Source: Saprospiraceae bacterium
GTDB lineage: Bacteria; Bacteroidota; Bacteroidia; Chitinophagales; Saprospiraceae
Reading direction: 5' to 3'
Assembly: GCA_016711125.1 (NCBI GenBank)
Contig: JADJTQ010000001.1
Coordinates: forward strand, 868,001 to 932,000
DNA: 64,000 nt
In this document: piece by piece, positions 45,181 through 54,267 of the stretch
Position numbering within the stretch: the first letter of the stretch is position 1
Layout: every line of letters starts with the position of its first letter
Program-made: the position numbers and the translations under genes
Notes under the pieces: model-generated
The model's database searches: none
Seen by the model: only the letters and a program-made list of their open reading frames with translations
Told to the model about the DNA's origin: nothing

Positions 45181-46242
45181 CTAATGAGGGGAGGCTGGTC
45201 TGTCGATTTTTTCGAAAAATCGTGAAGCACGTAGGCTAGCATTTTCCCGCACATTAACCCAATATAAATTAAGATCACCGGCATGGTAATTTTTGGTACG
45301 CAATAAAAAACTACCCGGGAATCTCGGTTTATTTGCCCAGAGGATGCCTTGATGAATTTGAGCACTCGTCAACCTGGGCCAAATGCCTTGATTGAATTTT
45401 AGCAGTACCGCACCTTTATTATTTTCTTTTTGTTCCTTGTCAGATTTAGTTTTCCAACTCAGTGGATTAACCACTGCAATACTATCTGAGGTAGGAAATT
45501 GTTTGGGTAAATAACCTTCCCGATAGGTACGCCATGAGCAAAAACAACCGGTTTCTTCAGGAGACTGGCAAATTGGTATCTGGTTGAAATAGTTTTTTGC
45601 AACCGGCATGCCAACCAGATAAGCAACAACCAATTGATCCTGTAGAGGTTTGCCTTCGAAAAATTCTTTCAAAAGCCGCATTCCATGGGATGTGCCCTGA
45701 CTGTGACAGGCCAGAATAATGGGTCTACCCTCATTATAATGATCCAGATAATATTGAAATGCTGCGGCAATGTCCCGGTAAGCTATGTCAAAGGCCTCCT
45801 GTGCCTGTTCCTTTTCTTTTGTAGTGAAATATGCCTGGATATGGGCTTGCCGATATCTTGGAGCATAGATTTTTCCTGCACTATTAAAAATGGAAGCCTG
45901 ATGGCGGATGGAAGTTCGATCCGTTTTATCATTCACTTTCTGATCATCGAGAGAAGCATTCCAATAATGCTGGCCCTTGGAGCCCGTATACGAAGTTGGA
46001 TGGAGAAAAAAGACATCTACACTTGATTCCGACTGGCGATCTATAAAAATAGTATCGGGAGTCAGATCGGCGGAGTCTTTCCGAAATGGTAGGGCTGCCC
46101 AGCAGTCAGCATTGCTATAGTCTGGCGACTGGTAAGCTGAGGTTTTGAGAAGCACATTATGTGGCAGTCTTGTGCCACATCCCATGATAGAGAAAATTGC
46201 AACGAGAAATAGGCTAGACCATGATCTGAGAAGCATGGTCAC
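45181..46242 (-). CDS. DUF3089 alpha/beta-hydrolase-like lipoprotein
   Basis: A 353-residue protein with lipobox SIMGC near residue 22. The DUF3089 family signs are DVFFLHPTSY near 75-84, YAPRYRQAHIQAY near 126-138, FQYYLDHYNEGRPIILACHSQGT with a G/C-H-S-Q-G nucleophile elbow near residue 180, and LVVAYLVGMPV. The fold should be an alpha/beta hydrolase with Ser in HSQG; substrate is unknown. Its start overlaps the stop of the Bcp gene by 29 nt (or 23 nt from the second ATG at 46236), so it is translationally coupled to it. Confidence 0.88.
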   Translation of the reverse strand: MTMLLRSWSSLFLVAIFSIMGCGTRLPHNVLLKTSAYQSPDYSNADCWAALPFRKDSADLTPDTIFIDRQSESSVDVFFLHPTSYTGSKGQHYWNASLDDQKVNDKTDRTSIRHQASIFNSAGKIYAPRYRQAHIQAYFTTKEKEQAQEAFDIAYRDIAAAFQYYLDHYNEGRPIILACHSQGTSHGMRLLKEFFEGKPLQDQLVVAYLVGMPVAKNYFNQIPICQSPEETGCFCSWRTYREGYLPKQFPTSDSIAVVNPLSWKTKSDKEQKENNKGAVLLKFNQGIWPRLTSAQIHQGILWANKPRFPGSFLLRTKNYHAGDLNLYWVNVRENASLRASRFFEKIDRPASPH

Positions 46243-46678
46243 TGGTTTTTACCCGATCAAATACCTGTTTGATTTTACCACCTTCGATTACAAAGGTTGT
46301 ACGGAGAATACCATCAAACTCACGACCCATAAATTTTTTTCGACCCCAGACACCATAGGCATTGATGATCATATGATCCGTATCAGCCAAAAGGGGAAAT
46401 GGAAGATCAAATTTGCTAATAAAATTCTGGTGTTTCCTTTTGGTATCAGCGCTGACACCCAATAGTTTATAACCAGCTTTCAATAATTCTGCATAATTGT
46501 CGCGCAAATTGCATACTTCGGCTGTACAACCCGGTGTATTGTCTTTTGGATAAAAGAACAAGACTAATTTGTCTTGACTATAGTCTGATAATTGATGGGA
46601 GTTGCCGTCCTGATCGACTCCTTCAAAACTGGGAGCAAGATCGCCGTTTTGCAAATGTGTTCTAACCAGATCTGCCAT
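46214..46678 (-). CDS. bcp: Thioredoxin-dependent thiol peroxidase (Bcp/PrxQ)
   Basis: About 154 residues from ATG 46678 (MADLVRTHLQNGDLAPSF); an upstream ATG (46732) would run into the M23 gene and is rejected. The peroxidatic motif FYPKDNTPGCTAEVC holds the catalytic Cys in PGCT, with a second Cys five residues on (PGCTAEVC), the atypical 2-Cys PrxQ arrangement. YKLLGVSAD and FPLLAD are also typical. It reduces peroxides using thioredoxin in the cytosol. It lies 4 nt after the M23 peptidase stop. Confidence 0.94.
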   Translation of the reverse strand: MADLVRTHLQNGDLAPSFEGVDQDGNSHQLSDYSQDKLVLFFYPKDNTPGCTAEVCNLRDNYAELLKAGYKLLGVSADTKRKHQNFISKFDLPFPLLADTDHMIINAYGVWGRKKFMGREFDGILRTTFVIEGGKIKQVFDRVKTSDHASQIMV

Positions 46679-46682
46679 GATT

Positions 46683-48359
46683 TTATTTAAAATGTAGTCG
46701 GTAATCATATGTGGTTTTATTTGCAACAGCATCCTCCACCAAAAGTTTGAATTGATAAGACTTATCAGGCCACCTTTTCCGATCTACGTTGCATACCACA
46801 CGGTTATTCTTCAGGTCGTATTCGGCCAATAGCCATTGGTCATTTAAGGTTGCCCGATATTTCAAATCACTACCAGGGCTAAGATCATCGTCAATTTGAA
46901 AAATAAACTGGTGGCCTGCGGAAGTTATAGTGCTCTTCAATACTTTGATTGAAGGGGGTTGAATGTCTGCCATCACCTGATAGCTACCCAATTGGGTGAT
47001 CTGGCAAGATAGCCACGGTCCAGCCCAACTAGCCCGGCTATTTTGCAGTTGGCCTGCCTGCCCAACTGAAGCTATGATCAGTTTGCTCTTCAACGAATCA
47101 GGCGCGGGGAATGGTCTGATCTTTAAAATGACCGGGGCCTTTAAAGGGATCATCCCATGGTGTATCTTGTATCTTGCCGAATAGACGACTGGGCTAGGCA
47201 CCGACTCAGATCCAAACTGACAATAAAGATCCTGAAAGAGCGAATTGGCGGCAAAAATTGCTTCCATGTAGGTACTCTTGATCGTGTCCACCTGACCTGA
47301 TTTAAGCTGATATTGGTAGGACGGGTAGACGGGGGAATGCACTGTCTCAGATCTTTTTACATAAAATGTTAAACTGTCACTGTTCCCTTTTACATCGGCC
47401 GCTAAAAGGGTGATTTTCTGAATCCGATCTCTAAAAATGGGTAATACTCCGTCGGAGGAGTTTGCTGCATAAATCGATAGCATGTCGTTGGGCAGCCTGA
47501 AACATCGATGGATCTTTTTTGCATGCTCTGTCTGCGCAGCATAGTCAATATGGATATCATAATAGCTGACATCATCCCGACTTAAAGTATCCAACCTAAA
47601 CTGATGGATTGTTCGGTCATCGACCTTAACCGATGCGGAATAGATGCCATTTTTATTTTGACCTCCATTGTGAGGGTCGAAGGTCTCCATGCCAAATGCG
47701 ACTCGCCAGGCATCTAATGTCAGCGTGTCTGGGGTCAACTTTTGCACACCTGACAAAGTCATCCTGTTATACTCAAATAATTGGTGATCAAGACTATATA
47801 TAGTAATGTTTTTTATTATTGGTCTTTCTACGTCAATGACTTCAAAGTCCTGAAAAAGCTGAGGATTGACATTTTTTTTCGGTGGCAGTAGTCCTGATTT
47901 CAAAATGCAGATGAGGTCCAAAGAATATCCAGTAGATCCCATATTGGCGATTTGCTGGCCTTTAAGGACCTTAAATAGTCCGGGTTCGTTTTTTAGATCG
48001 ATCGCAAAAGATTGTTGTTCCAGTTGATTTTTCAAAACATAGGCCTCTACTTCGGGTATAAAAGATTGGAGATGTCCGTAAACTGAGGTCAGACCAGAGA
48101 GGTGGTTGATGTACAGAGCCCGGCCATAACCACCTGGTGAAACACTGATCCTTGCTATGTAGCCCTCATCAATCGCATATACCGGATCTCCCCAGGTCCC
48201 TTTTTCTGATTTTATGTCAAGTCCGGCATGAAAATGATTGCTGCGTAATTCGCCAAAAGTACCCGAGAGACGGATTGGGTGTCTTACGGGTGAACGTAAG
48301 GAGGCTGTAGGGCTGGGAGCTTGACTAAATGTGGCAGTGAGTGCCAGCCCCAAAACCAT
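46683..48359 (-). CDS. M23-family metallopeptidase, active-site segment lost to two compensating indels
   Basis: A 558-residue exported protein (signal LGLALTATFSQ). The LytM/M23 domain is near the N-terminus: HFHAGLDIK (His and Asp zinc ligands), GYGRALYINH and SVYGHLQSF. The HxH motif should follow GSTGYS, but the frame reads LDLICILKSGLLPPKK there. Reading one base over gives FGPHLHFEIRTTATEK, exactly the missing motif, between a site near 47920-47925 and the eight-T run 47872-47879, after which the frame returns to NVNPQLF. So two opposite indels flank the motif. A beta-rich C-terminal region follows. With the correction it is a normal murein endopeptidase-like protein acting in the periplasm. 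Confidence 0.85.
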   Translation of the reverse strand: MVLGLALTATFSQAPSPTASLRSPVRHPIRLSGTFGELRSNHFHAGLDIKSEKGTWGDPVYAIDEGYIARISVSPGGYGRALYINHLSGLTSVYGHLQSFIPEVEAYVLKNQLEQQSFAIDLKNEPGLFKVLKGQQIANMGSTGYSLDLICILKSGLLPPKKNVNPQLFQDFEVIDVERPIIKNITIYSLDHQLFEYNRMTLSGVQKLTPDTLTLDAWRVAFGMETFDPHNGGQNKNGIYSASVKVDDRTIHQFRLDTLSRDDVSYYDIHIDYAAQTEHAKKIHRCFRLPNDMLSIYAANSSDGVLPIFRDRIQKITLLAADVKGNSDSLTFYVKRSETVHSPVYPSYQYQLKSGQVDTIKSTYMEAIFAANSLFQDLYCQFGSESVPSPVVYSARYKIHHGMIPLKAPVILKIRPFPAPDSLKSKLIIASVGQAGQLQNSRASWAGPWLSCQITQLGSYQVMADIQPPSIKVLKSTITSAGHQFIFQIDDDLSPGSDLKYRATLNDQWLLAEYDLKNNRVVCNVDRKRWPDKSYQFKLLVEDAVANKTTYDYRLHFK

Positions 48360-48387
48360 AAAGTGGGTATAAAACTCAAAAATACTT

Positions 48388-49326
48388 TTAAGTGCATATC
48401 TTCTTCAACGCATTTTCGATCGCTTCACTGTAATTGATACTTCGTGCCTTTAAATTATCCACCAGATTGTCCAGTATTGCTGAGTTTTTCTCAAGGAAGT
48501 ATTTTAACATGAGCCTTCTGGTGTTCTCCAGAAACCAAAAAATCTCGCGCTCTTTCCTTTTTAATTGGGAATCGGTTTCCTTCAAGAGGAAAGTTATGGA
48601 TTCCCATACATCTTCGATACCTATGTCTTCTAATGAGGAAATGAGTTTAACCTGATCCCTGCTTTTGGACCAGGTGAGACGGTAAGCGGCATGTGTACGT
48701 TCCGCCTCCTGCTTCATATGTGAATCCCACTTGTTTACAAGTAAAAGATCAGCATCTTCCAAAATTCCTTTTTTGATGCCCTGGAGATCATCACCCGCAG
48801 CTGGTTGTAATAGCAGGAGGAACAGATCAGCCAGGTGACGCACTAAGGTTTCTGATTGACCCACCCCAACCGTCTCAATGATGATCACATCGTATCCTGC
48901 TTCTTCACAAAGTAGAGAAGCCTCATAGGTTGATGTTGCGATTCCACCCAATAGTCCACCAGCAGGAGATGGTCGGATAAACGCATTCGGATGACGACTT
49001 AACCTACTCATCCTGGTTTTGTCACCAAGTATGCTACCCCTCGATTGAGCACTTGATGGATCGATGGCCAAAACGGCAATTCGATGACCATGTTCAGCCA
49101 GATAAAAACCTATTGCATCAATGAAAGTGCTCTTGCCAACCCCAGGAGAGCCACTAACTGCAAGACGAATTGCCTGATTGCTGTTGGTCAGGTTGCCGAT
49201 TAATTTGCGACTCAAATCTTGATCGCCGGACTTGATGCTTTCAACCAACGTAATTGCCTGGCTCAACGCAATCCGGTCTCCGGTCTTTATTCCTGCAAGT
49301 AGTTTATTAATATCAGCCGGCATCAT
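48388..49326 (-). CDS. meaB: Methylmalonyl-CoA mutase-associated GTPase MeaB (ArgK)
   Basis: A 312-residue G3E-family GTPase. P-loop GSPGVGKST near residue 59; switch/Walker B-like DPSSAQSRGSILGDKTRM near 88-105, which is the MeaB hallmark; IIIETVGVGQSE near 148; NKWD base-recognition near 200. The C-terminal helical dimerisation arm is present. MeaB gates cofactor loading and rescue of methylmalonyl-CoA mutase. ATG 49326 or the next codon (49323) can be the start. A short mutase subunit gene lies upstream at 49698. Confidence 0.95.
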   Translation of the reverse strand: MMPADINKLLAGIKTGDRIALSQAITLVESIKSGDQDLSRKLIGNLTNSNQAIRLAVSGSPGVGKSTFIDAIGFYLAEHGHRIAVLAIDPSSAQSRGSILGDKTRMSRLSRHPNAFIRPSPAGGLLGGIATSTYEASLLCEEAGYDVIIIETVGVGQSETLVRHLADLFLLLLQPAAGDDLQGIKKGILEDADLLLVNKWDSHMKQEAERTHAAYRLTWSKSRDQVKLISSLEDIGIEDVWESITFLLKETDSQLKRKEREIFWFLENTRRLMLKYFLEKNSAILDNLVDNLKARSINYSEAIENALKKICT

Positions 49327-49697
49327 TGTTAAAGAAATTAACTCAAATGTATGTGTTATTTTTATTCTTTATAAATATCTCTAAAAGAGCATTTTAGTCT
49401 TATTTTATTTTAACTTATAAGCTGCATGTTTTTTAGCTGCGTTAATTAATTTTTAAAAAAGGATCCGATCTGACCGTTCCATCGATATATAATCAATGGA
49501 GCCCTTACCTTGACCGCAGATTCATTTAGTCCTTTAACTACCCATGGATGATTTGTCATCCTCGGATGCGGTCTTTCTGCAGGATATTTTTTGCAGACTG
49601 GACCGAGTCATTGATCTGCCTCAGATTCTTTTCTGGGTTTGATCACAAAGAGTTGGGGGAGTGGACCTACGAAAGGTAATTATTTCAAATTTGATAA
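49327..49697. other. 371-bp gap between mutase subunit and MeaB genes
   Basis: The usual large mutase subunit gene is absent here. A hairpin, CCATCGAT-ATATA-ATCAATGG (49479-49499, one G-U pair), is the only structure seen. No coding frame looks real. Confidence 0.45.
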
Positions 49698-50735
49698 TTA
49701 TACTGACGCTCTTTCAGGGTCCATTCCTCCCATTTTATGCCAGACTTTTGAGGCAATAGTCTCAGTCATATATTCAAGATTGTAGCTACCACAAACCGGA
49801 TCTATTCGGTGATTGAGATTTGATTCATGCTTTAGAATATAATGAATGTTACGGCTCAAACGCCTAAATTCGTTAGCATATGACACAGTAGGGGCCAGAT
49901 CGAAATATAGTGCATCTACCCCGCCAACTACGGTGGCCATGGCCCTGCAAGTCGCGGCAATTAAATTGGTAGGAAGATCGGCCCCAGGGTCAGATGTCAG
50001 GTATCCATAGATTTGCGGAATGGTATCAAAGGGTAAATGGCATGCTTTCCAGCAATTAAGCAGCAGTATTTTCAATGCTCTGATTTTTACTATCTCCGTC
50101 AGGTAGTTATCCTGGATAGGCAAATAGATCCTCCCGCCGGCTGGGTATCCATCACTGTGCCTCAGATGTTTTAAGATCTGAATAAAAATCTGTTCTAATG
50201 ATTGAATTGGCGAAGAATGGAGGGTTGCATCGCTATAATACCAGGAATAGGAAATGCTCCTGGCACTCAGTAAATGGACGACCTGATCAGATAAGGGCAA
50301 AAACTTGACAAAATCGAGGCCCTTTAGTTTGATTTCAGTGGCTTGCGGGGCAAGGTTAGCAGGCATCTCCAAACTAATCCGGGATTTAGATTCCGGCCAA
50401 CTATTCTGTAAATGCTTCAATTGATCAACCTCAGACACATGTAAGATCAATTCATCAACTTCATAGTTTTGGAGTTCTTCTACTTGATGAAGTGAGGGTA
50501 TCTCGTGGTATTTTTCAACGATTTTCCAATCAAAGGTAGGTTGCCAACTGATCGGTGTGTAGCCTGATTTCATGCCCGGATTGGGTGGTATTGTGATTCC
50601 CTCATCCATTAGCCATTCCAAATCCGTGGCATTATGTTGGTTGCCAAGCTCTTTTTGCACCTGCTGCCACCATTTGTTTGGGTTTGGAATTTGGAATATA
50701 TGGAATAGATCGGTTATTGACTTATCCGGGCCCAT
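49698..50735 (-). CDS. mutA: Methylmalonyl-CoA mutase small (beta) subunit, short form
   Basis: A 345-residue protein of the mutase alpha/beta domain type without a cobalamin domain: opening segments PNPNKWWQQVQKEL and GYTPISWQPTFDWK, YLPIQDNYLTEIVKIRALKIL, a GYLTSDPGADLPTNLIAATCRAMATVVGGVDAL segment near residue 250-280, and the HIDPVCGSYN-like end near 318. It stops soon after this, about 100 residues shorter than most family members. No large subunit follows, so it may work with a partner encoded elsewhere. The small subunit is a structural, non-cobalamin partner of MutB. Confidence 0.8.
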   Translation of the reverse strand: MGPDKSITDLFHIFQIPNPNKWWQQVQKELGNQHNATDLEWLMDEGITIPPNPGMKSGYTPISWQPTFDWKIVEKYHEIPSLHQVEELQNYEVDELILHVSEVDQLKHLQNSWPESKSRISLEMPANLAPQATEIKLKGLDFVKFLPLSDQVVHLLSARSISYSWYYSDATLHSSPIQSLEQIFIQILKHLRHSDGYPAGGRIYLPIQDNYLTEIVKIRALKILLLNCWKACHLPFDTIPQIYGYLTSDPGADLPTNLIAATCRAMATVVGGVDALYFDLAPTVSYANEFRRLSRNIHYILKHESNLNHRIDPVCGSYNLEYMTETIASKVWHKMGGMDPERASV

Positions 50736-50880
50736 AAAAGTGCATTAATCTTGTGAGTCAAAACCAATTCCCAAGTAACTAAAACCATGCGCTAAACGAG
50801 ATTTTTAACCATGATTGTAAGAACAAAAAAAGTAATGATACAAGAAATGCCTGAAGTAAACAATTTCTTGGCAAAAGCGT

Positions 50881-50907
50881 TATATTTGCAGCTTAGATTA
50901 AATCTAA
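50881..50907 (+). promoter_or_regulatory. Isc promoter -7 element with overlapping palindrome
   Basis: TATATTTG (50881-50888) matches TAnnTTTG exactly. The palindrome TTAGATT-A-AATCTAA at 50893-50907 (7-bp perfect arms) sits at the expected transcription start, 19 nt before the iscS ATG at 50926. It would be a natural operator for an iron-sulfur-responsive repressor, though no such regulator gene is in the window. Confidence 0.5.
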
Positions 50908-50925
50908 ATAAACATAGTGACAGTT

Positions 50926-52146
50926 ATGGCTCAACGATTAATTTACCTGGACAACAATGCAACAACACCCACAGATCCCCGGGTAGTTGATACAATGGTT
51001 CCATACTTCTATGAGAAACATGGCAATGCCGCCAGTCGTAATCATCCATTTGGATGGGAAGCAGAAGAGGCTGTTGATTATGCCCGCGAGCAAGTTGCTG
51101 CTTTGATCGATGTAGATCCGAAGGAGATTATATTTACAAGTGGTGCAACTGAATCTGACAACCTGGCTCTCAAGGGTGTATTTGAAATGTACGCCAGGAA
51201 AGGCAATCACATTATCACGGTCAAAACCGAACACAAGGCTGTGCTTGATTCATGTCAGCGACTGGAAAAAGATGGAGCGGAGGTTACCTATCTGGAGGTT
51301 GAAGCTAATGGTCGAATCGATCTGGCAAAATTGGAAGCGGCGATCAAAGATAGTACCATTCTAATCTCGGTAATGTGGGCCAATAACGAAACTGGCACCA
51401 TCCAGCCCATGAAAGAAATTGGAGAATTGTGTGCCAAACACGGAATTCTGTTTATGTCTGATGCAACTCAGGCAGTAGGAAAGATACCGGTACATCCTAA
51501 AGAACTAGGTATTCATTTGATGGCTTTTACCGCTCACAAAATGTACGGACCCAAGGGAGTAGGTGCCTTATTTGTGAATCGTAAATCGCCAAGAGTTAAA
51601 GTGACTGCTCAAATGGACGGAGGAGGTCATGAGCGCGGTATGCGTTCGGGCACACTAAATGTGCCTGCGATTGTAGGATTTGGAAAAGCTGCTGAGCTTG
51701 CCAAACTTGAAATGGCCGAAGATACCAGGCGTCTGAGTGGTTTACGTGATAAGCTGGAGAAATCGCTGATGGCACAATTGGAGGAAGTTTATATCAATGG
51801 AGATCCGACAAACCGAATGCCTCATGTAACGAATTTGTCATTTAAACATGTGGAAGGAGAGGGTCTCATGATGACTTTCAATCAAAATATCGCATTGTCT
51901 TCAGGATCTGCCTGTACTTCTGCATCCCTTGAACCATCCTATGTACTAATTGCGATGGGACTTGGTGATGATCTTGCCCATAGTTCTTTGCGCTTCAGTT
52001 TGGGGCGGTTTACCACTGAAGACGACATTGATTTTACCATCGAAGCAATTCGCAAGGGAGTCAATCATATGCGTGATTTAAGTCCGATCTGGGAGATGTA
52101 TAAGGAAGGTATTGATTTGGAATCCGTGCAATGGTCGGAGCACTAA
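50926..52146 (+). CDS. iscS: Cysteine desulfurase
   Basis: From ATG 50926 (MAQRLIYLDNNATTPTDPRV) the product is 406 residues; a GTG at 50917 would add three. It is a group I IscS/NifS enzyme: LDNNATTP, TSGATESDNLALKG, TEHKAVLDS, the PLP-lysine segment TAHKMYGPKGVGAL (Lys near 206) and the catalytic cysteine loop SSGSACTSAS. It takes sulfur from cysteine and passes it to the scaffold protein encoded 26 nt downstream. It heads iscS-iscU-iscA and has a good promoter. Confidence 0.97.
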   Translation: MAQRLIYLDNNATTPTDPRVVDTMVPYFYEKHGNAASRNHPFGWEAEEAVDYAREQVAALIDVDPKEIIFTSGATESDNLALKGVFEMYARKGNHIITVKTEHKAVLDSCQRLEKDGAEVTYLEVEANGRIDLAKLEAAIKDSTILISVMWANNETGTIQPMKEIGELCAKHGILFMSDATQAVGKIPVHPKELGIHLMAFTAHKMYGPKGVGALFVNRKSPRVKVTAQMDGGGHERGMRSGTLNVPAIVGFGKAAELAKLEMAEDTRRLSGLRDKLEKSLMAQLEEVYINGDPTNRMPHVTNLSFKHVEGEGLMMTFNQNIALSSGSACTSASLEPSYVLIAMGLGDDLAHSSLRFSLGRFTTEDDIDFTIEAIRKGVNHMRDLSPIWEMYKEGIDLESVQWSEH

Positions 52147-52172
52147 TTATAAAACTTTAAATTGAAAAGAAA

Positions 52173-52592
52173 ATGGCCTATTCAGAGAAAGTATTGGAAC
52201 ATTTTAAAAACCCGAAGAACGTTGGTACGCTTGATAAAAGCAAAAAGAACGTGGGCACTGGTTTGGTCGGAGCACCTGAATGTGGCGACGTGATGCGCCT
52301 GCAGATCGAGGTCGATGAAGAGACTCATATGATCAAAGATGCCAAATTCAAGACCTTTGGATGTGGATCGGCCATTGCATCAAGCTCATTGGCTACCGAA
52401 TGGCTAAAGGGAAAATCAATCGACGAAGCAATGACCATCGACAATATGGACATCGTTGAAGAGTTGGCCTTGCCCCCGGTAAAAATTCATTGCTCCGTCT
52501 TGGCAGAAGATGCTATCAAGAGCGCCATCACTGATTACCGGAAAAAGAACGGCATTGGAGTACCTGAAAAACAGGAGAAAGCCAGTGTATAG
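52173..52592 (+). CDS. iscU: Iron-sulfur cluster scaffold IscU
   Basis: A 139-residue IscU: VLEHFKNPKNVG at the N-terminus, the three cluster Cys in APECGDVM, KTFGCGSAIA and IHCSVLAEDAI, and the conserved LPPVK-I-H-C chaperone-recognition segment (LALPPVKIH). It assembles [2Fe-2S] clusters from IscS sulfur. It lies between iscS and iscA with short spacers in one operon. Confidence 0.97.
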   Translation: MAYSEKVLEHFKNPKNVGTLDKSKKNVGTGLVGAPECGDVMRLQIEVDEETHMIKDAKFKTFGCGSAIASSSLATEWLKGKSIDEAMTIDNMDIVEELALPPVKIHCSVLAEDAIKSAITDYRKKNGIGVPEKQEKASV

Positions 52593-52612
52593 TTCATAAA
52601 GTTTTGTAAGTC

Positions 52613-52939
52613 ATGATTTTCGTCGCAGATAGCGCTAAAGCAAAAATTGATGATCTGAGAACTTCTTCGAAAGTGACCGGAGAGCATTTCATACGTGTAT
52701 CAGTGGTAAGCGGTGGTTGTAGCGGATTGTCCTATAAAATGGATTTTGATACCGAATCTCGTCCAAATGATCAGGTTTTTGAAGATCGGGGTATTAAGAT
52801 CGTTACCGATCTGAAAAGCTTTCTCTATTTATTTAATTCGACCCTGGAGTTTGGTGGTGGTCTGGACGGCAAGGGGTTTCACTTTGTGAATCCCAATGCT
52901 ACACGTGAGTGTGGATGTGGAGAAAGTTTTGCGGTGTAG
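52613..52939 (+). CDS. iscA: IscA/ErpA-type iron-sulfur assembly protein
   Basis: A 108-residue A-type carrier. The three conserved cysteines are in VSGGCSGLSY and in the C-terminal ECGCGESF; LEFGGGLDGKGFHFVNPNA is the typical lead-in. It moves clusters from IscU to target proteins. It ends 39 nt before the convergent enolase-like gene. Confidence 0.95.
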   Translation: MIFVADSAKAKIDDLRTSSKVTGEHFIRVSVVSGGCSGLSYKMDFDTESRPNDQVFEDRGIKIVTDLKSFLYLFNSTLEFGGGLDGKGFHFVNPNATRECGCGESFAV

Positions 52940-52953
52940 ATAAATTATAACGG

Positions 52954-52977
52954 CCTGCCTGGAGCCATCCAGACGGG
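52954..52977. terminator. Possible bidirectional terminator between iscA and the enolase-like gene
   Basis: CCTGCCTGG (52954-52962) can pair with CCAGACGGG (52969-52977) in RNA with one mismatch and a G-U pair over 6 nt. No T-run follows on plus. Position between convergent genes is the main support. Confidence 0.3.
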
Positions 52978-54267
52978 TTAACTAATCTGCCAGGGAAAGT
53001 TGATCTCTGAATTTGCAAAACTAGCCTTGTCTTTTAGTGCGTGTTCTATCCGAAGTAATTCATTCCATTTGGCCATACGTTCCGATCTTGTAAATGACCC
53101 TACTTTAAGTTGCCCGGCCCCGGTAGCCACCGCGAGATGTGCGATGAATCGATCTTCTGTCTCACCGGACCTTGCTGAAACAACCGGCCTCCACCCTGCA
53201 TCTTGAGCCATCTCGATACACTTGAGGGTTTCGCTTACGGTACCGATCTGATTGAGTTTGATCAACACACTATTGGCCAGACTATTTTCGATTCCATGCT
53301 GCAATTTGACTGGATTCGTGGTAAAGAGATCATCTCCAATGATTTGAATTTTGTCTTTCCATCGGTCAGCAAATAGCTGCCAAGCTTCAAAATCCATCTC
53401 AGCAAATGGGTCCTCCAACGAACAAATCGGATAATTCTCAATCCATGATTCGACAACTTTGCAAAATTCATCGGCACTGAGTTTCCGTCCTTCCAGTCTC
53501 AGATGGTATTTATTGTTCTCATAAAATTCGGATGCTGCTATATCAAGACTGATAGCGATATCAATCCCCGGCCGATATCCCGACCGCTCAATCGCCTCCG
53601 TTAAAGTCATTAAAACTTCCTCATTGGTATTAAACAATGGCCAGTAACCACCTTCATCGGCTACTCCGGCCAGCAGACCTTTTTTCTTTAAGATCTTTCC
53701 AGCCTGCTGATAAATATCAAAGGTCATCTGATAACATTCCATTAGACTTTTGGCGCCAATCCCAATCACCATAAAGTCTTGTATGTCAATGCTCTGGGCA
53801 CTATGAGCGCCTCCGCCAAATATTTGTATTTCGGGCAAGGGGATGATATAGGAATCCCGATTACCGAGACTTTGATAGAGAGGACTTTGTTTGAAGGAAG
53901 CCGAAGCGTGAGCGTAGGCCATCGAAACCGCCAGAATAGCATTAGCTCCAAGTCTAGATTTATTGGGGGTCCCATCGAGCTCAATCATGGTTTGATCCAA
54001 TTTTTCTTGCTGGTCCACCTGAAAGCCTAGCAAAGCTGGTTGAATAATGTCAATGATATGACCGATCGCCCGATTTACTGACTTGCCCCCAAAGGTTTTC
54101 AGATCTCCATCACGTAACTCCAGCGCTTCATGACTTCCTGTACTGGCACCTGATGGTACGATTGCAGTGCCGGTGTTACCGCTTGTCAGATGCACCCGAC
54201 ATTCGATCGTTGGATATCCCCGGGAATCAAAAACGGTTATGGCATCGATGCTCTTTATCCTGCTCAT
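52978..54267 (-). CDS. Enolase paralogue with altered catalytic residues
   Basis: A 429-residue protein homologous to enolase over its full length. Metal ligands Asp242, Glu285 and Asp312, catalytic Lys337, Glu205 (DEGGY), Arg366-Ser367 and Lys388 are all kept. Two residues differ: the SHRSGE motif is SARSGE, so Ala365 replaces the invariant His (E. coli His369), and QEF is QDF, so Asp164 replaces E. coli Glu167. The loop PSGASTGSHEALE and the GGGAHSAQ segment are close to normal. Such a change argues for a different substrate or reduced glycolytic activity rather than a normal enolase. It overlaps the kinase gene upstream by 4 nt. Confidence 0.85.
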   Translation of the reverse strand: MSRIKSIDAITVFDSRGYPTIECRVHLTSGNTGTAIVPSGASTGSHEALELRDGDLKTFGGKSVNRAIGHIIDIIQPALLGFQVDQQEKLDQTMIELDGTPNKSRLGANAILAVSMAYAHASASFKQSPLYQSLGNRDSYIIPLPEIQIFGGGAHSAQSIDIQDFMVIGIGAKSLMECYQMTFDIYQQAGKILKKKGLLAGVADEGGYWPLFNTNEEVLMTLTEAIERSGYRPGIDIAISLDIAASEFYENNKYHLRLEGRKLSADEFCKVVESWIENYPICSLEDPFAEMDFEAWQLFADRWKDKIQIIGDDLFTTNPVKLQHGIENSLANSVLIKLNQIGTVSETLKCIEMAQDAGWRPVVSARSGETEDRFIAHLAVATGAGQLKVGSFTRSERMAKWNELLRIEHALKDKASFANSEINFPWQIS

